From Dendrolimus kikuchii (Eukaryota; Arthropoda; Insecta; Lepidoptera; Lasiocampidae), in contig CM034405.1 of assembly GCA_019925095.2 (NCBI GenBank), forward strand, positions 13,727,401 to 13,791,400: a DNA stretch of 64,000 nt. Direction: 5' to 3'. Every line of letters begins with the position of its first letter. Position 1 is the first letter of the stretch. Below are positions 34,074-45,954 of the stretch, in pieces. Made by a program: the position numbers and the translations under genes. The notes under the pieces are model-generated. The model was not told the origin of the DNA. It worked only from the letters and a program-made list of their open reading frames with translations, and did not search any database.

Positions 34074-35152
34074 TAATATATAAAACGATAGTCTTAAAAT
34101 ATTTTTCTTAAAAAAATAGATCACGATTAATTAACCTCGTACATCAAATGCAATATTTAAATATTAGACTGTTGCGTTGGATGACTTCACTAAATATCAA
34201 TAGATTAAAACAAGTTTTCATATTTACTTTTTGTAATATATTGTAACAGGTTTTTTATTCATAAAATACCCGGTTTCTGTACGATTTTTAGTTGCATGTA
34301 ATAAATAAATATGTAATTCTATCGGCATAATTTTTTGTAATTTTGATGTTGGTATTTATAGACTTTGTAGGATGACAACAAATTAAACAGGACAACTTTT
34401 TAATAAGAACATTTTTATGACAGCCAGACTGTTTACGATCAGGACAAACAAACAGGTCGGCATCGGCACGACAGCAGCAAATTGCAACAATTTATTTTAT
34501 GTCACAAAACAATTTGGTTGCAATTAGGTATATTGGCCATAAACTGGGGAGGGCTAATAAAAGCTCATCAGGTCAGGTGTCATGCTGAGAAGGAGCGCCG
34601 CTGCAGTTAACGTCATGTTACACTATTTTGTGTCGCATATGCCATTTTTATCAATGTATTTTAGCACCACCTTCGTAGTGTATCACACAGTAAGCCATTT
34701 TCTTGAATATGTTTATTTACGGTTATATTTCGGATTGTAGGTATGCATAGTGGTGTTTTCATTAACATGGAAAAGATTCGCCTAAATGAGTGAATATATT
34801 ATTATTATATACTTCGCTCATGTCTTGCAGTCTTGCTTTACTTAGTAGTTATGTAATTTTAGTGACATTTTCTTCCTGTTTCCAAAATCATATTTAAAAG
34901 CGCCAGCAGAAAGAACTAAAACCACCACACATAATTATTATAGATAAGCAATAAAAAAGATATAATATTACATACTCTAAAAGAATACTTTTGACATACC
35001 TCTTAATTTTTGGACTTTAACCGTTGACTCTGTTAACTATTTCGAATTAAAAATATATTTAAAACTGAGAATATAACGGTTAAACTTGCAAGCAAGTTGA
35101 AAATTTTAGAGCAATCTGAGAGTGTCATATTCAGCCAATCATTGTCCGCTGC
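34074..35152. other. unrecognised DNA
   Basis: AT-rich, with no domain or repeat partner recognised. Confidence 0.35.
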
Positions 35153-35262
35153 TAGATGTAGGCCGCCCCAAGTTCCCGCCACACATACCGGTCCTCAACC
35201 TTCCTCATCCAGCGCTTATCGGCCACCTTATGCAAGTCGTCTGACCTTCCCACACTACGTTT
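35153..35262 (-). pseudogene. RTE/BovB-type LINE C-terminal fragment
   Basis: Minus-strand peptide VGRSDDLHKVADKRWMRKVE, then DRYVWRELGAAY. This is the typical end of RTE-clade endonuclease-RT proteins (GRP...DDL...WM...DR..WR.LGEAYVQQWT). It is short and 5' truncated. A related end occurs at 55108-55170. Confidence 0.6.
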
Positions 35263-35390
35263 ACTAGGAGTGTAATGAAATATAATGCATGTTATAAAAC
35301 ATATGTACATACTATGACGGTCATAAATCATTTTAAAAAGGTGAAAGGAAAGAAAAAAATGCACAGTTTAATCTATATTAGATAAATAAC

Positions 35391-35520
35391 ATTTTATTAC
35401 TCACCAAATAAACGATTACAAAAATGAATGATTACAATATTATCTCGGTAAAAATAATAGGCGGCCGTAACGCTTAAAGCAATTTCTTCCAGGCAAGCTA
35501 ACTTAAAAAATAATTAATCT
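35391..35520 (-). mobile_element. LINE 3' end fragment
   Basis: Minus-strand sequence with ttgcctggaagaaattgctt and taagcgttacggccgcc, related to 22600-22680 and 49100-49150. It ends at attttattactcacc-type sequence on plus. Confidence 0.4.
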
Positions 35521-35524
35521 ACAT

Positions 35525-36443
35525 TAATCTGGTGATGTATATGGTGCAGACTATTAAATAGGACTTAAATACATGTCTTTAAAGTATTTTATAAATTAAA
35601 TACACATACTTAAACTACTTTATAAATTAAACACATACAATCATATTTATAAGATATATATTTTTATTAGTTACATGAACATCTTTATCCAATATGAGAC
35701 AAATTGCGTATATTTGTAATTTCGACATAAATATAACCATATCCTTCCCTTCCTGTTACAAATTTTTAAATAATTTCAAAGTCTAATTTCAATTTCTCAT
35801 ACAGAAGATATTATATTTCCAGTCCGCAGTCGATTAAGTAAATAATCTTTTTTCAAATTCACGTAATTACTGGCAACTGGCGCTTAATTAGATATATCTG
35901 GAGAAGTACGAAAGAGAAATTGTCCTCTGTCACATTGTTTCATTGTCACCCTAATCAGCAAACGCAGATATTCAATTACTAGATATGACAATATTTATAT
36001 GTAAATTTTAATACAAATTTTCATTTATGCTTTAAATCGTGTTACCCTAGTAGTATCTACGTTTCAATAAAATGATGTGAGTTTGAATTCATGCATCATC
36101 TAGTTAGTTTTTAAGGTTCCGTAGATATTTTGGCATAAACGGAACCCTTATGAAATCGTCATATCGTTCCGACTGACTTTTTTTGTTGGAGACTCTTGTT
36201 CTACATAAATGAAATTAAAAGGAATTATCTTGTCTATATCGTCGACGTCAGTGCAGGATTTTGTAAGTACAGTTTTGGTGCCACATTTTTTACTCGTCAA
36301 AATTGTGATATATACATGTAATAATTATCTAACAATTTTGACAAATAAAATATTGTCATCAAAAATTGTGATTATAAGGTCCTGTACTGACGCCAATGAT
36401 ATGTCTCTACACAATGCAGAAGTAATATTTTAAAAAAACGTAC
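35525..36443. other. AT-rich DNA with a common lepidopteran repeat phrase
   Basis: Around 36105-36180 the sequence aaggttccgtaga, then ataaacggaaccctta, then gtcat is a phrase I associate with many lepidopteran repeats. The 74-codon frame at 36209 has no domain. Confidence 0.3.
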
Positions 36444-36447
36444 ATAG

Positions 36448-36988
36448 TGTTACAACGGCTTCGACAAAGACAAATTCCACGTACAGTCTGTAAAAGCACA
36501 TTTTATTATCTGTCGGCATTTGAACTAATTGTGATCCTTTTATGATTGTCTTCTTTTGTTTACTTATTTATTGGCATACGTTTCTAGTATTGTGAAGAAC
36601 AGCTTATTGTTCTATTGTACTAGTTTACGGCCGCTTGCCGTAATCACCATTAGCCAGGTGTTACGGATTATAAAGGACATGCTGATTCTAGAAAATTCGG
36701 TCGACGTTACCGAACGGGCACAATTGCATTTGTGCAGTATAATACGATGGCCTGGTGGAGAGAGTGCGTCAGTTGGGTTACAACTACGATACGGACGTGA
36801 CGTGTGTACATTCGGTAATCTAATAGTGACGGACTCTGCGCGTTTTATTGAATTACGACCTTCTGCAATACGTTTGGATTTGTTTTGTTCGGTTATATTT
36901 GTACCTGTGTTATACGTGTTTGTATAGTTCTAATAAACTCTATAATAATTCTAACGGCATTTTAATTCGGGTCACGCATCTCGGAACA
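36448..36988 (+). mobile_element. solo LTR, copy 2
   Basis: TGTTACAACGG...CGGAACA, 541 bp, aligned over its length with the reverse complement of 49204-49702, with an insertion of about 40 bp near 36590-36640. Flanks are atag/atat. In sense orientation it has TATAATA about 33 nt upstream of an initiator-like TCAGTT (near 36767) and a ctaataaactct poly(A) signal. The 123-codon frame at 36556 lies wholly inside it and is not a gene. Confidence 0.72.
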
Positions 36989-36989
36989 A

Positions 36990-38004
36990 TATCATATATT
37001 AAAGTCAGAACGAGGATCCATACATATTTTTTATTTAATTCAGTAGGTGGCGATATATATATTTACTTCCAAAATCCAAAGTCATAAAACATTTTGTGTA
37101 TGTTGTGCTAATATGCCAAAATGGAAGACAGAAAGCAACTGTCTAATATCTGTTAAATATAAGTGTTAGGTATTATGACTTATGAGTAAGTATGTATGTA
37201 AGTAAGTAATTAAAGTATGACTAAGGTAATATAAATAATAATAATAATAATATACGATGATTACATATGAAATAATATGAATATTGTTTGTAACTTGACA
37301 TTAAATAATTGCTTAATAAGGTTGAAATTAGGAAATATTGTGAAATTAGTATCTATGATCAACCCGTAGGGTAGTCTAGAGGAGAACGCCTGTGGCAAAA
37401 AGACAACCCATTGTACCATTATGTATTTATTATGATTAGAGTCTCCAAAAAAGGATATACATAACACATTTGTAAAAATACATATAACCTTAAATTTTTA
37501 AATCAATGTGCTCCTTCAATTACTGGAGACCATAGCATGCGTAAAGACTAATCATATAAATGTAATGTGTAATATATAATAGAATCATACAAATATAAAA
37601 GGTAAACAATATAATATTATATATACGTGATAGAATACATACACAATTACATATATAAATAAATTAGTTTATTAGTAAAAATAAAAAAATCGTATATGTC
37701 ATAGGTACACAGATTTCATCAGCCTTTATCAAGCAGACTCTGTAATACCTTTCTCAAGAATATACTCGTAGTGTCTGTTCCAAAAAATGATCAGTATCCA
37801 TGAAATTACAGTTATAGGTATCACCAATTGTGGAGAAAACTGTTCTGTCCGTAGTTAGTACTATGGCATGCAGTATGCAGCAATTGTGTGTCTTGTCCTT
37901 ACACATTGGGACACAATATTATATTCTTTACGTTAGTGCAGGATAACCAAAACGACTATGCATAATATCATACAGCTAACCCATGTCAAGCAAAACTCGG
38001 CGTT
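36990..38004. other. AT-rich DNA with microsatellites
   Basis: Short TATG/TAAG repeats near 37190-37210 and AAT repeats near 37229-37250. Nothing else recognised. Confidence 0.35.
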
Positions 38005-38094
38005 GTTCCATGTTAAGTAGCCTATATATATGCCAAGCACCTCTGTTCATAAGTGTTATGACTGTGCAATAAAGTTATTCATTCATTCATTCAG
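38005..38094 (+). mobile_element. LINE 3' end with (ATTC)n tail, copy 2
   Basis: ctgtgcaataaagtt followed by ATTC repeats (38079-38094), the same architecture as 4390-4508. Confidence 0.45.
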
Positions 38095-38586
38095 TAATGT
38101 GTCACTCGGTAAATGGTACCTAATATGTTTTTACTAAGCGATCGATATTCCTAAATTCCTTATTTAATATTCTTCTTCCATGCCTATGGTATAAGATTAA
38201 TAAAAATCTTATGTTAGTTAAATTAAATAATACAGATTACAGTAATTAAACCTTGTAATCTGTAACCAATCTATAGACGACAAACACTTATTATTTTATA
38301 AATTAATCATAACTAAAAATAAATCCTCACAATAAATGAAATATTCAAAATACACTACGAATAAATACAAATTAATATACATATTACGGTTCAGGACGCG
38401 TTTGGGAACGTTCCAAAAACTAATTAAAAGAATATATAATATTTTATATGTATATGTTCTACATATAACAGTTCTAGTTAGTGTAAGGGCGCCAGTACAC
38501 CGTCAATCTCGATCGTAATCCGTGATCAAAATCAATGATCGTGATCCAGATTGATAATGTACGAATAAAATTGACGTTTGATTGAG

Positions 38587-39165
38587 TTGGTTACTTTCGC
38601 CTATGGACAACGTGATTATAACTCGCTGGAAACTTGATTAGACAAAAAAGATTAAACCATAGCGCGATTCAATTGTGATCAGCGCTATCTATAGGAGGTG
38701 TTAGGGTAAATTGTGAGCAATATTCTTGTGTTGTTCATGAAAGATAGTAGTAGTATTAGGAACTGGTTCTTTACATTATTTTATAAACTACTATTTGTAT
38801 AAACAAATAGAAACGTTTTATATTATCATAGGTTGATCGGTGTATTAGTTTAGTTCCAGTCAATACGGTCCAACATTCTTGTGTAATTTAAGAACGATGA
38901 ACTTTTAGGAATACAGAGTAATAAGAAAATCAAGTAATAATATAAAAGTAAATAAGAACAGACGAGTGTGCATGACAAGAGTTATGAATGTCAAAGAGGC
39001 AAGTGAGGTGTGTAAGAATAAGCCTAAATGGCACTCTGTTGTTCGTGCCTACCCCGCAAGGGAACTGGCGTGAAGTTATGTATGTATGTATGTATGTAAC
39101 TTTTAGGAACAAAATAAAAAAAGAATCAACTGAATAAACACGTGAACGTAGAAATAAATATAATA
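38587..39165 (+). repeat. direct duplication, unit 1 (interrupted)
   Basis: Aligns with 39305-39690: both contain tggttactttcgcctatgg, ctggaaacttgattagaca, attaaaccatagcgcgattc, attgtgagcaatattctt and gatgaacttttaggaa/aatgaacttttaggaa. Unit 1 is split at 38949-39102 by an RTE 3' end, and similarity resumes after it. Confidence 0.7.
38949..39102 (+). pseudogene. RTE-type LINE 3' end, copy 5
   Basis: From aataagaacagacgagtgtg to YPARELA, stop and a five-unit ATGT tail. It encodes NRRVCMTRVMNVKEASEVC and KWHSVVRAYPARELA in one frame. Inserted within duplication unit 1. Confidence 0.68.
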
Positions 39166-39304
39166 AATAATATATTTCTATCTATTCTAAATTATTATTT
39201 TATATAATAACTAGTTAATTAAGAATATTAGGATGCGGATCGTATTTGCGTACGATCGTAATCCATAAAAAATTTGATGGAAAGCTTCTCTTACGGGTGT
39301 AAGA

Positions 39305-39690
39305 GATGGTTACTTTCGCCTATGGACAACGTGATTACAATTCGCTGGAAACTTGATTAGACAGAAAATATTAAACCATAGCGCGATTCATTTGTGGTCA
39401 GCGCCATCTATCGGTGATAGGGAAAATTGTGAGCAATATTCTTATATAGTTCATGACCTATGTAAGTACTCTTAGGAACCGATTCCCTACACAGTACTAA
39501 TAGAAAGGTTTGTGCATTATCAGTTTCTGTAATTCAAGAATAATGAACTTTTAGGAACCGTGATTCGATTACTTTCAAATCTTATAAGTTTCTAAATTAT
39601 TATATAAAAATAGGAGCAAAAATAATACAAAGAAATAAAACAAATCAACTAAATAAAGATATGTAAACCTAGAACATATAAGCAAATATA
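39305..39690 (+). repeat. direct duplication, unit 2 (intact)
   Basis: Second unit without the RTE insertion. It also carries small indels relative to unit 1. Confidence 0.65.
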
Positions 39691-39967
39691 TACCATAAAA
39701 GGTAAGACCAGTAAAAAATAACAAAAACAGTCTGTTCAAAACTACATACCCAGTGTCCTAAAGTCATGCCACATGAAAGACAAGAACTTTAAATATTGTA
39801 GGTAAAATATTTTGCATGATAGAAACATTCTTTTATCTTTAAAAGTATGTAAAACTGTGTTCAAAGATTTTTAAAAAGTTCCTTGCCATATCTGGAATTC
39901 GAACCGATGAAATATAAAAAAATTGTGTATTTTATGATGGCACTTGTATGTCAGTAAGTTCAATAAT

Positions 39968-40299
39968 AATCGTCTCTCGAGTTCTTCGACTTCGCCGACC
40001 CCTGTGAGATTGGGGTGGCAAAGCGGTAGGGGGTGTCGAGCCTAGGCTCTTTACTCCAGCATTTGCTCACAGAATTATTATTCTGTGGTATTGGGGTTTT
40101 GGAGCCGCCGTAGCGGTCGGCAGCTCTCAAGGCCTTTCAGCGGCTTCAGGTGGCCTTCGCGGGCTTCGCGTTGGCTCCTTCAGCGGCATGGTGGGCCAGT
40201 CTTGGCGTTCGGTGGCCATCGCGGGCTTTGGGTGGCCATCTGCGGCATCTGGTGGCCTATCTGCGGCATTGTGGGTGTTCACGACCTCACAACATCGCC
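39968..40299 (-). other. Jockey LINE 3' UTR with minisatellite-like repeats
   Basis: GC-rich tail of the pseudogene at 40300. On plus, 40125-40270 holds irregular repeats of ggtggcc(t/a)tcgcgggctt. The terminus on minus ends ctcgagagacga then attattatt. Confidence 0.55.
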
Positions 40300-41328
40300 C
40301 TAATCCGGGCGTATAAGGTCACGGGGGGTTGGTTTCCAGGGGCCTCGAGTTTCATGGTCCGGTGGTCTTGCGTGTAGCGGGGCGATACAGTGCAGGTGAG
40401 TGTGGCTCCCGTTGTCGGCGCGGTCAAACATTCGACGCGCCGACATTGCCACAAAGTCACCCACACTGTCGACTCCGAGGTCGCGGGCGATGACGTCGTT
40501 GCGGACATACCGATCCGCGCTCGTGCATATACGCAAGGTGATGTTTTGTTGTATAGTAGTTGTAGCTGCTTCTTCGTAGTGGCCGAGTACTATGCTGGGG
40601 CAGCGTAGGTCAGTCTCGAGCGGAGATAGGTCTTGTAGACCCCGATCTTCGTCCTCAGAGGCAATTTGGACAGCAGGACAGGTCGGAGCAAGGCTCTTGC
40701 AGTACGTGTTTGATTTATGGCGTATTCGACTTGGGGCCCCATGCTCAACGACCTGTCTATGTGAACCCCGAGGTATTTGACCGATGTCTGCCACGCTATC
40801 TCCTGACCTCGCAGCTGAAGTATTGAAGGCGCTGTCGTCTACGTACAACGCCAGCGTGACATCCCTCTTCCAGGGGTGTAAAGAGACCTCTAGTGTCGGG
40901 ATGTCGTCGGTGTAAAGTCCGTACAAGGCTGTCAAGTGACAGCTGCCTAGGGGAACACCGGCAGAGATAGTACGCTTCTGTGAAGTTGTCAGCTCGACCA
41001 AAACGTAAAAGTCCCGGCTATGTAGAAACGACGCCATGTGTTGCACTATTGCAGGTGGCGTTTCTGATTTAATTAATTTGAATATAAGGCCTACGTGCCA
41101 GACTCGGTCGAAGGCCTTCACACGGTGTAGCACACGTGCCAACTGGAGTGTCGTTGAGTGGTCACTGCGGAACCCAAACTGCTCCGCGCGAGGCTCGATG
41201 CACGGAGCAAGAGGTCGCAGCAGCAGACGCTCAAACAGTTTGGCTACATGGGAGAGCAGTGTGACTGGCCGGTAACTTGTGGGCAGGCGCCGATCCTTGC
41301 CCGGTTTCGGGAGCATGACAACTTTCCC
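40300..41328 (-). pseudogene. Jockey-clade LINE ORF2 fragment (reverse transcriptase)
   Basis: 338 open codons in a GC-rich island. Readable motifs: MLPKPGKDR (1-9), SYRPVTLLSHVAKLFERLLL (14-33), EQFGFRS (45-51), KAFDRVWHVGLI (67-78), SAGVPLGS (118-125, normally PQGS), LYVDDS (157-162), NITLRIC and the RNDVIARDLGV/ARRMFDRADNGSH C-terminus. The segment before KAFDRVWH is shortened, which removes the LD carrying the first catalytic Asp. The region between YVDD and NITLRIC fits the family in more than one frame, so the open frame survives only through compensating indels. The 5' end stops at a TATATC microsatellite (41329-41350). It encodes no working enzyme. Confidence 0.8.
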
Positions 41329-41350
41329 TATATCTATATCTATATCTATA
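41329..41350. repeat. TATATC microsatellite
   Basis: About four units of ctatat at the 5' breakpoint of the Jockey fragment. Confidence 0.8.
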
Positions 41351-41399
41351 ATTTTTCGTGAAGAAGATCTGCACAGATAAAAAAAAAAAATTAGGTATA

Positions 41400-42060
41400 G
41401 TTAGCAAAAAAAAGGCCATTTTACACAAAAAAAATTACCAATCGATCCTGTTTCTGATAGTGAACAAAAACTTCTACGATATCAACCAAAGTTGGAGTAC
41501 TATAAAAGTTCGAAATTGCAAAAAAAAAAGTTTTCCCATACAGTTTGTTAGAAAATTTTACACATTTTTTTTCCTCAATCAATGCTGTTTCTAATACTGA
41601 TCAAAAACACCAATTGTCGTTAGAGTAATAAAAGAGCCATAAATCGCAAAAATATTATCCCATACCTCTTTTAAGAAGTTCAACTTACCTTTTATATTTA
41701 TCAATTATTTTTGTTGACTGAAAAAAAGATTAGATTGAAAATAAATTCAAATTTAGAACTTGTAATTATTTTATTCCGAAATAATAACCAATCTTAATAG
41801 TTTGTACATCAAACTCTGTGTGATTTTTTTTATTCAGTCAACAAAAAGATTTGATAAATAAGAAGTCAGTTGAAAAAAGTAAGTTTGGACCTCCTAAAAG
41901 ATATGGGAAAGGTTTTTGCAATTACTGACTTTTCTAGTATTCCAACCTGGATTGGTCTCATGGAAGTTTTTGTTGAATACCAGAAACTGGATCGATTGGT
42001 ATCTTAATTTTTTTGTGTGTAAAATGACTATTTCGGATCATTTGAGATCAAAATTTCACG
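41400..42060. repeat. large inverted repeat with duplicated left arm
   Basis: Right arm 41815-42060 is the inverted partner of 41560-41735 (ttgttgactgaa/ttcagtcaacaa, cccatacctcttttaag/ctaaaagatatggg). Its outer half also pairs with 41400-41545 (cattttacaca, taccaatcgatcc, gtttctg, caaaaacttc). The left arm thus seems tandemly duplicated. A fold-back type element with no coding; the 78-codon frame at 41358 is chance. Confidence 0.65.
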
Positions 42061-43202
42061 AAAAATTATGTGTAGTCTCCTAAGATAATTTTTGTGCAGC
42101 TGCAACGGTTAAGGTACTTCCCCCTACTGCCCCGCTGAAAGTTTCCATCTTGTATACTCTTTCGAAAAATTTATTTTATTTTTGACAGGTCAATCACTAA
42201 TCAATTAGTACTGCACTAAAGCGTTATCGATTCGAATTTATATAAATATAGTAGAATTTCTTTATGTATAAATTTGAATCAATTAAATGACCTTACCTTA
42301 ACAGTCAAATAAAAGAAAAATTATGCTTTTTAAAAGCAAATAAATTCCATAATATTTTCTTTTAAATAAAACAATTCGATTTCAAAATGACTGATAATGA
42401 TTAAATTTAGGTATTAAATTCGATATTTTAAAGTCTGTGCATTATATGACTCACAGAACCTCACTATTATTTCACCTGGAACAATGAAGTATGCCTATTA
42501 TGACATTTGTATCACAAGACATTCATTATCAAGAATGCCTAACTTCAGGCGCGCAAACGTCAAAAATAATTAATATTTAATATAAAGGTATAAATTAAAC
42601 GGCTGGATAGAGTCTAGTGACAGTGAGTAATAATTTAATTTATAATTACAATTAAAATTTACTAAATTCTTAATGTGACAAAATAAGAAATTAAAAAACA
42701 AATAACGCAGTCATCTAAAAATTTGACTTACATCCGGTTGTAAGTCTAGTAAGTCAATGACTCAAATGTTCGAAACATAATCACTAAGCAAACTGAAAAT
42801 AAACCATAACGCCATATAGTACAGCAGTACTGACATCTAGTGATCATTCCTATTAATTATTATAAACGAGAAATTGCGAGGACGTATGTGTGCACTAAAT
42901 ATACTAAATGGATTTAATGAAGCTTTAAAGTGATATAAGTTTACACATTCCAAAATACATAATTTATTAAAGGTATTATTTAAATTGACCAAAATATAAT
43001 GATAAGTATCAATCCAATGCGAAGGAAGTCGCAATCGCAGCTACTGTGTATCTAGCAATTCATTACTTAAAAATATTTTTTAAATCAAACCACTCAAATT
43101 CGGTCAAATACGTGACATTTGGCGCTAAACAGTTCCGTATATGTGACAAACCTCCACTTGTTTTGTCCTTCATGTTTTGAAAAGCTCTGAACAGTACTTA
43201 AA
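42061..43202. other. AT-rich spacer, nothing recognised
   Basis: No domain or repeat partner recognised. Confidence 0.35.
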
Positions 43203-43400
43203 AAAAGTTTTCTTTATTGTACACAAAAGAGACAATAAAATTATAAAATAGCGGTGATGTACAAAACCGAGTTTAACTCTAAAGTAATTTTCTTCCGACA
43301 AACTTACACATCTAGTGGGAGGGGGAGAACAAGAGGCAGGTTGTATACACTGTATAGGTATATATAATGAAATATTCTTTATCGTACACAATAAAACAAT
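43203..43400 (-). mobile_element. 5'-truncated 3' UTR copy of the 27.8-kb LINE
   Basis: Shares the terminus ttctttattgtacacaaaa and several internal blocks with 27826-28020. A second partial terminus (attctttatcgtacacaa) lies near 43373-43390. Confidence 0.65.
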
Positions 43401-43434
43401 ATAATATACTTATATTATTATATACAATTTACAT

Positions 43435-43560
43435 ACATGTATCTTTCTTTTTTTTGTGGCATGTAGCAAGTTGTTCACATATATAAGAAATAATAACAGT
43501 CTTAATATACACCTTTGAGAGACGCCCCAGTCGTTAATTGTATACAATACATATAATACA
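43435..43560 (-). pseudogene. reverse transcriptase palm fragment
   Basis: Minus-strand reading INDWGVSQRCILRLLLFLIY then VNNLLHATK. This is a degraded form of the GVPQGSILGPLLFLIYVNDL palm motif of non-LTR reverse transcriptases. Too short to place in a clade. Confidence 0.5.
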
Positions 43561-43566
43561 ATTTCT

Positions 43567-43846
43567 AAGGCCGGGCGGTCTATCATAAGAGGCGACAAAA
43601 CAACCCACAGTGAGCTAGGTAGGGTATTTGCCCGTCTGTATGGCTACCACCTCTGGTCTAGAATATGTCGTCATAGCAACCTTGATTATGTTCTGGCATA
43701 GTGGCCAGTTTCCAGTGTCCCCTTAAAGAGCGGTAGCACATAGGTAGCATCTTTGATTTTACAAATGTCCATAGGCAACGGTAACCGCTTCCCATCAGGT
43801 GGGGCGTGTGCCTGTCTGTTGAACTCGTGCAATAAAAATAAATAAT
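43567..43846 (+). mobile_element. poly(A) retroposon, copy 6 (5' truncated)
   Basis: Starts at ctaaggccgggcggtc, about 35 bp inside the full-length 5' end, and ends gtgcaataaaaataaa. Confidence 0.7.
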
Positions 43847-44084
43847 TTGAGCTGGACCTCTTAAAAAATAAATTCTATTTTTTAGAATATTTCAAGTGCA
43901 CCTTGAAATTTTTCCACTTCTTAGTTTAGAAGTTACAGAGAAAAAAATTGTTTAAGACTTTGGAAGTAAAAATCTTGTCATCTACTTAACAAGTTATGAA
44001 GGAACATCGTTAAGATTTTTCAAGTCGTGACTAGCCATAATACACTTGCCCGATATTTATATTTAATGCTGCTATTAGACGAAT

Positions 44085-44235
44085 CAACTAAATTGAATCA
44101 TTTTGGTTGAAAGGCACAAAACTGAAAGGACACAAAGGTATTCAATGACAATGAATGATTCAAGTTTGTATTTATATGGATCACTTTGATTGATTCATCC
44201 AAATTAAAAGACAGAAATGAACTGTCTGACATCAG
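44085..44235 (-). repeat. dispersed repeat, inverted partner of 7330-7450
   Basis: On minus: tctttcaattt-like and gatgaatcaa...aaagtgatcc blocks shared with 7330-7450 and 62883-62990. Confidence 0.4.
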
Positions 44236-44354
44236 CATTATTAGCATGTGCCAGCGAATCATCTTTCTCATTGCAATGACGACGAAGTATTTGTTAATGA
44301 ATTGCAATGACGGCACCGAAAAAATGCGACTGCAGCGCCACCTTTTCGGCTATA

Positions 44355-44478
44355 TTTTTTTATTGTTAGAGTTCAACAGACAGGCAAATGGCCCCCCTTG
44401 ATTGAAAGCGGTTACCATCGCCTATGGACATTTGCAACACTAAAGGTGCTACAAATACGCTACTGCTCTCTTAAGGGA
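44355..44478 (-). mobile_element. poly(A) retroposon, copy 7 (partial)
   Basis: Minus orientation: T-run and gttcaacagacaggcaaatg, stopping at ctcttaaggga. It faces copy 8, giving an inverted pair. Confidence 0.68.
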
Positions 44479-44515
44479 TACGAACGAATTTCAATTAAAA
44501 TCAACACAGCTTATA

Positions 44516-44788
44516 TCCTGCGGCCGAGCGGCCTGTCGTAAGACAACCCACAGCCAGGTGGTTGGCTATTGGATGCCCTATTGGATGGCTAACACCTCTG
44601 GTCTAGAGTATGCCGCTAAAGCATCCTGGAGTTGTGTTCTAGCATTAGTGGCCAGGTGCCAGTCTCCCTTTAGAGAGCGGCAGCACATTGATAACACCTT
44701 TCATGTTACAAAGGTCCATAGGCGATGGTAACCGCTTTCTATCAGGTGGGTTGTCTGCCTGTCTGCTGAACTCATACAATAAAAAAAG
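44516..44788 (+). mobile_element. poly(A) retroposon, copy 8
   Basis: Plus orientation from tcctgcggccgagcgg to an A7 tail, with small deletions near 44540. About 120 bp of it is complementary to copy 7. Confidence 0.7.
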
Positions 44789-45189
44789 GAAAATAGTAGT
44801 TGAACATTTTCTATAAATTTGATAAAGTTCCTAAAAAAATATCTCGTTCAGTAAAATTTTATATCTGTAACAAACCCAATAAGACAAAGGAGGGGTGGTT
44901 TGTAATAAATGAAGTGCTTTTGAAATGTTCCTTTTGGGAATACCTATCGGGAATGTGCGAATGGTTGGAAAGGTAAACTGAGGAAATGAGGCTAATATAC
45001 CTATTAAAGAATTTGTGCTTCTATTGATACTGTGTAAGCAACAGCTGCTTGCTCATACAGTAAAAATGGAGGAGAATTGTACGAAATTACTAAAACCTTT
45101 CCGCAGCTATGCCTTTGTGAAATTCGGCTTCATATCTCTTATAAAAATTATCCTATAGTTTCTTTTATAGTTTTTTTTATTACAAGCTT

Positions 45190-45440
45190 TTATTTAACTT
45201 GTAATGGATGAACCTATGTATGTATGTAAGTATGTATGTGAGTATGTATGTAAGTATATACCTATGTAAGTATGTATGTAAGTTCGGGTGGAATCTTGCA
45301 AGTTAAATTTGACCAACTTCCCGGTTTCTGATTGAGCTGAAATTTTGCACGCATATGTATATCGCGTGACAATGCAATAATATGGTACCATGGAGCTGCT
45401 TTGATGATGGAGTTGGAAGGTGGCCATAGGAACTCCTGTA
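45190..45440. repeat. TATG microsatellite and adjoining common repeat
   Basis: GTAT/ATGT repeats at about 45215-45280, followed by agttcgggtggaatcttgca and tttctgattgagctgaaatt, then gacaatgcaataatatgg. I know this phrase from dispersed lepidopteran repeats, though not its class. Confidence 0.45.
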
Positions 45441-45954
45441 CTAAACTAGATAGGCCCGTCGTGTTTGGGCTCGTTTACTTATCTTGGCTAGCACTCTGCT
45501 GCTACATGATATCCAGGATCTCAAAAGCTTGTATTTAAAAACCTTTTTAAAAAAGCTGATTCATGTGTAAGATAATGAATACATAAACATACAAAAATCC
45601 CTTTTACATTCAAAATAAATTCTACAGAAGTACATTACAGACTATTACTATTGCTTTAAATAGTAGATGTAACAATCTATAGGGGATGAAAGTTACCTAT
45701 TTAGGCACGAGACAGTTTAGCGTACGGGGGTAGCGGTGTCAAGCGCCAATAAATAGTTCGAGTGCCTAAATAGGCCTTTCACTCTGCTTTTCATTTCGCA
45801 TATGAGGAAAGTAAAAAAAATCTGATTAGATAAATAACTATTTCTCTAATGAAATCAGGAATTAAATCCATATCTAAACCTGATGAACTCAAGTAAATTT
45901 CTTTTTCTGTGGCATTCTACCAGCCAGTATTTTTTTGTCATTGATGATAGTAAA

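Noticed and set aside
36556..36927. 123-codon open frame
   Set aside because: Entirely inside a solo LTR whose relatives do not keep the frame.
45215..45280. telomeric or centromeric repeat
   Set aside because: Only a TATG/GTAT microsatellite; no TTAGG arrays, the insect telomere motif, seen in the window.
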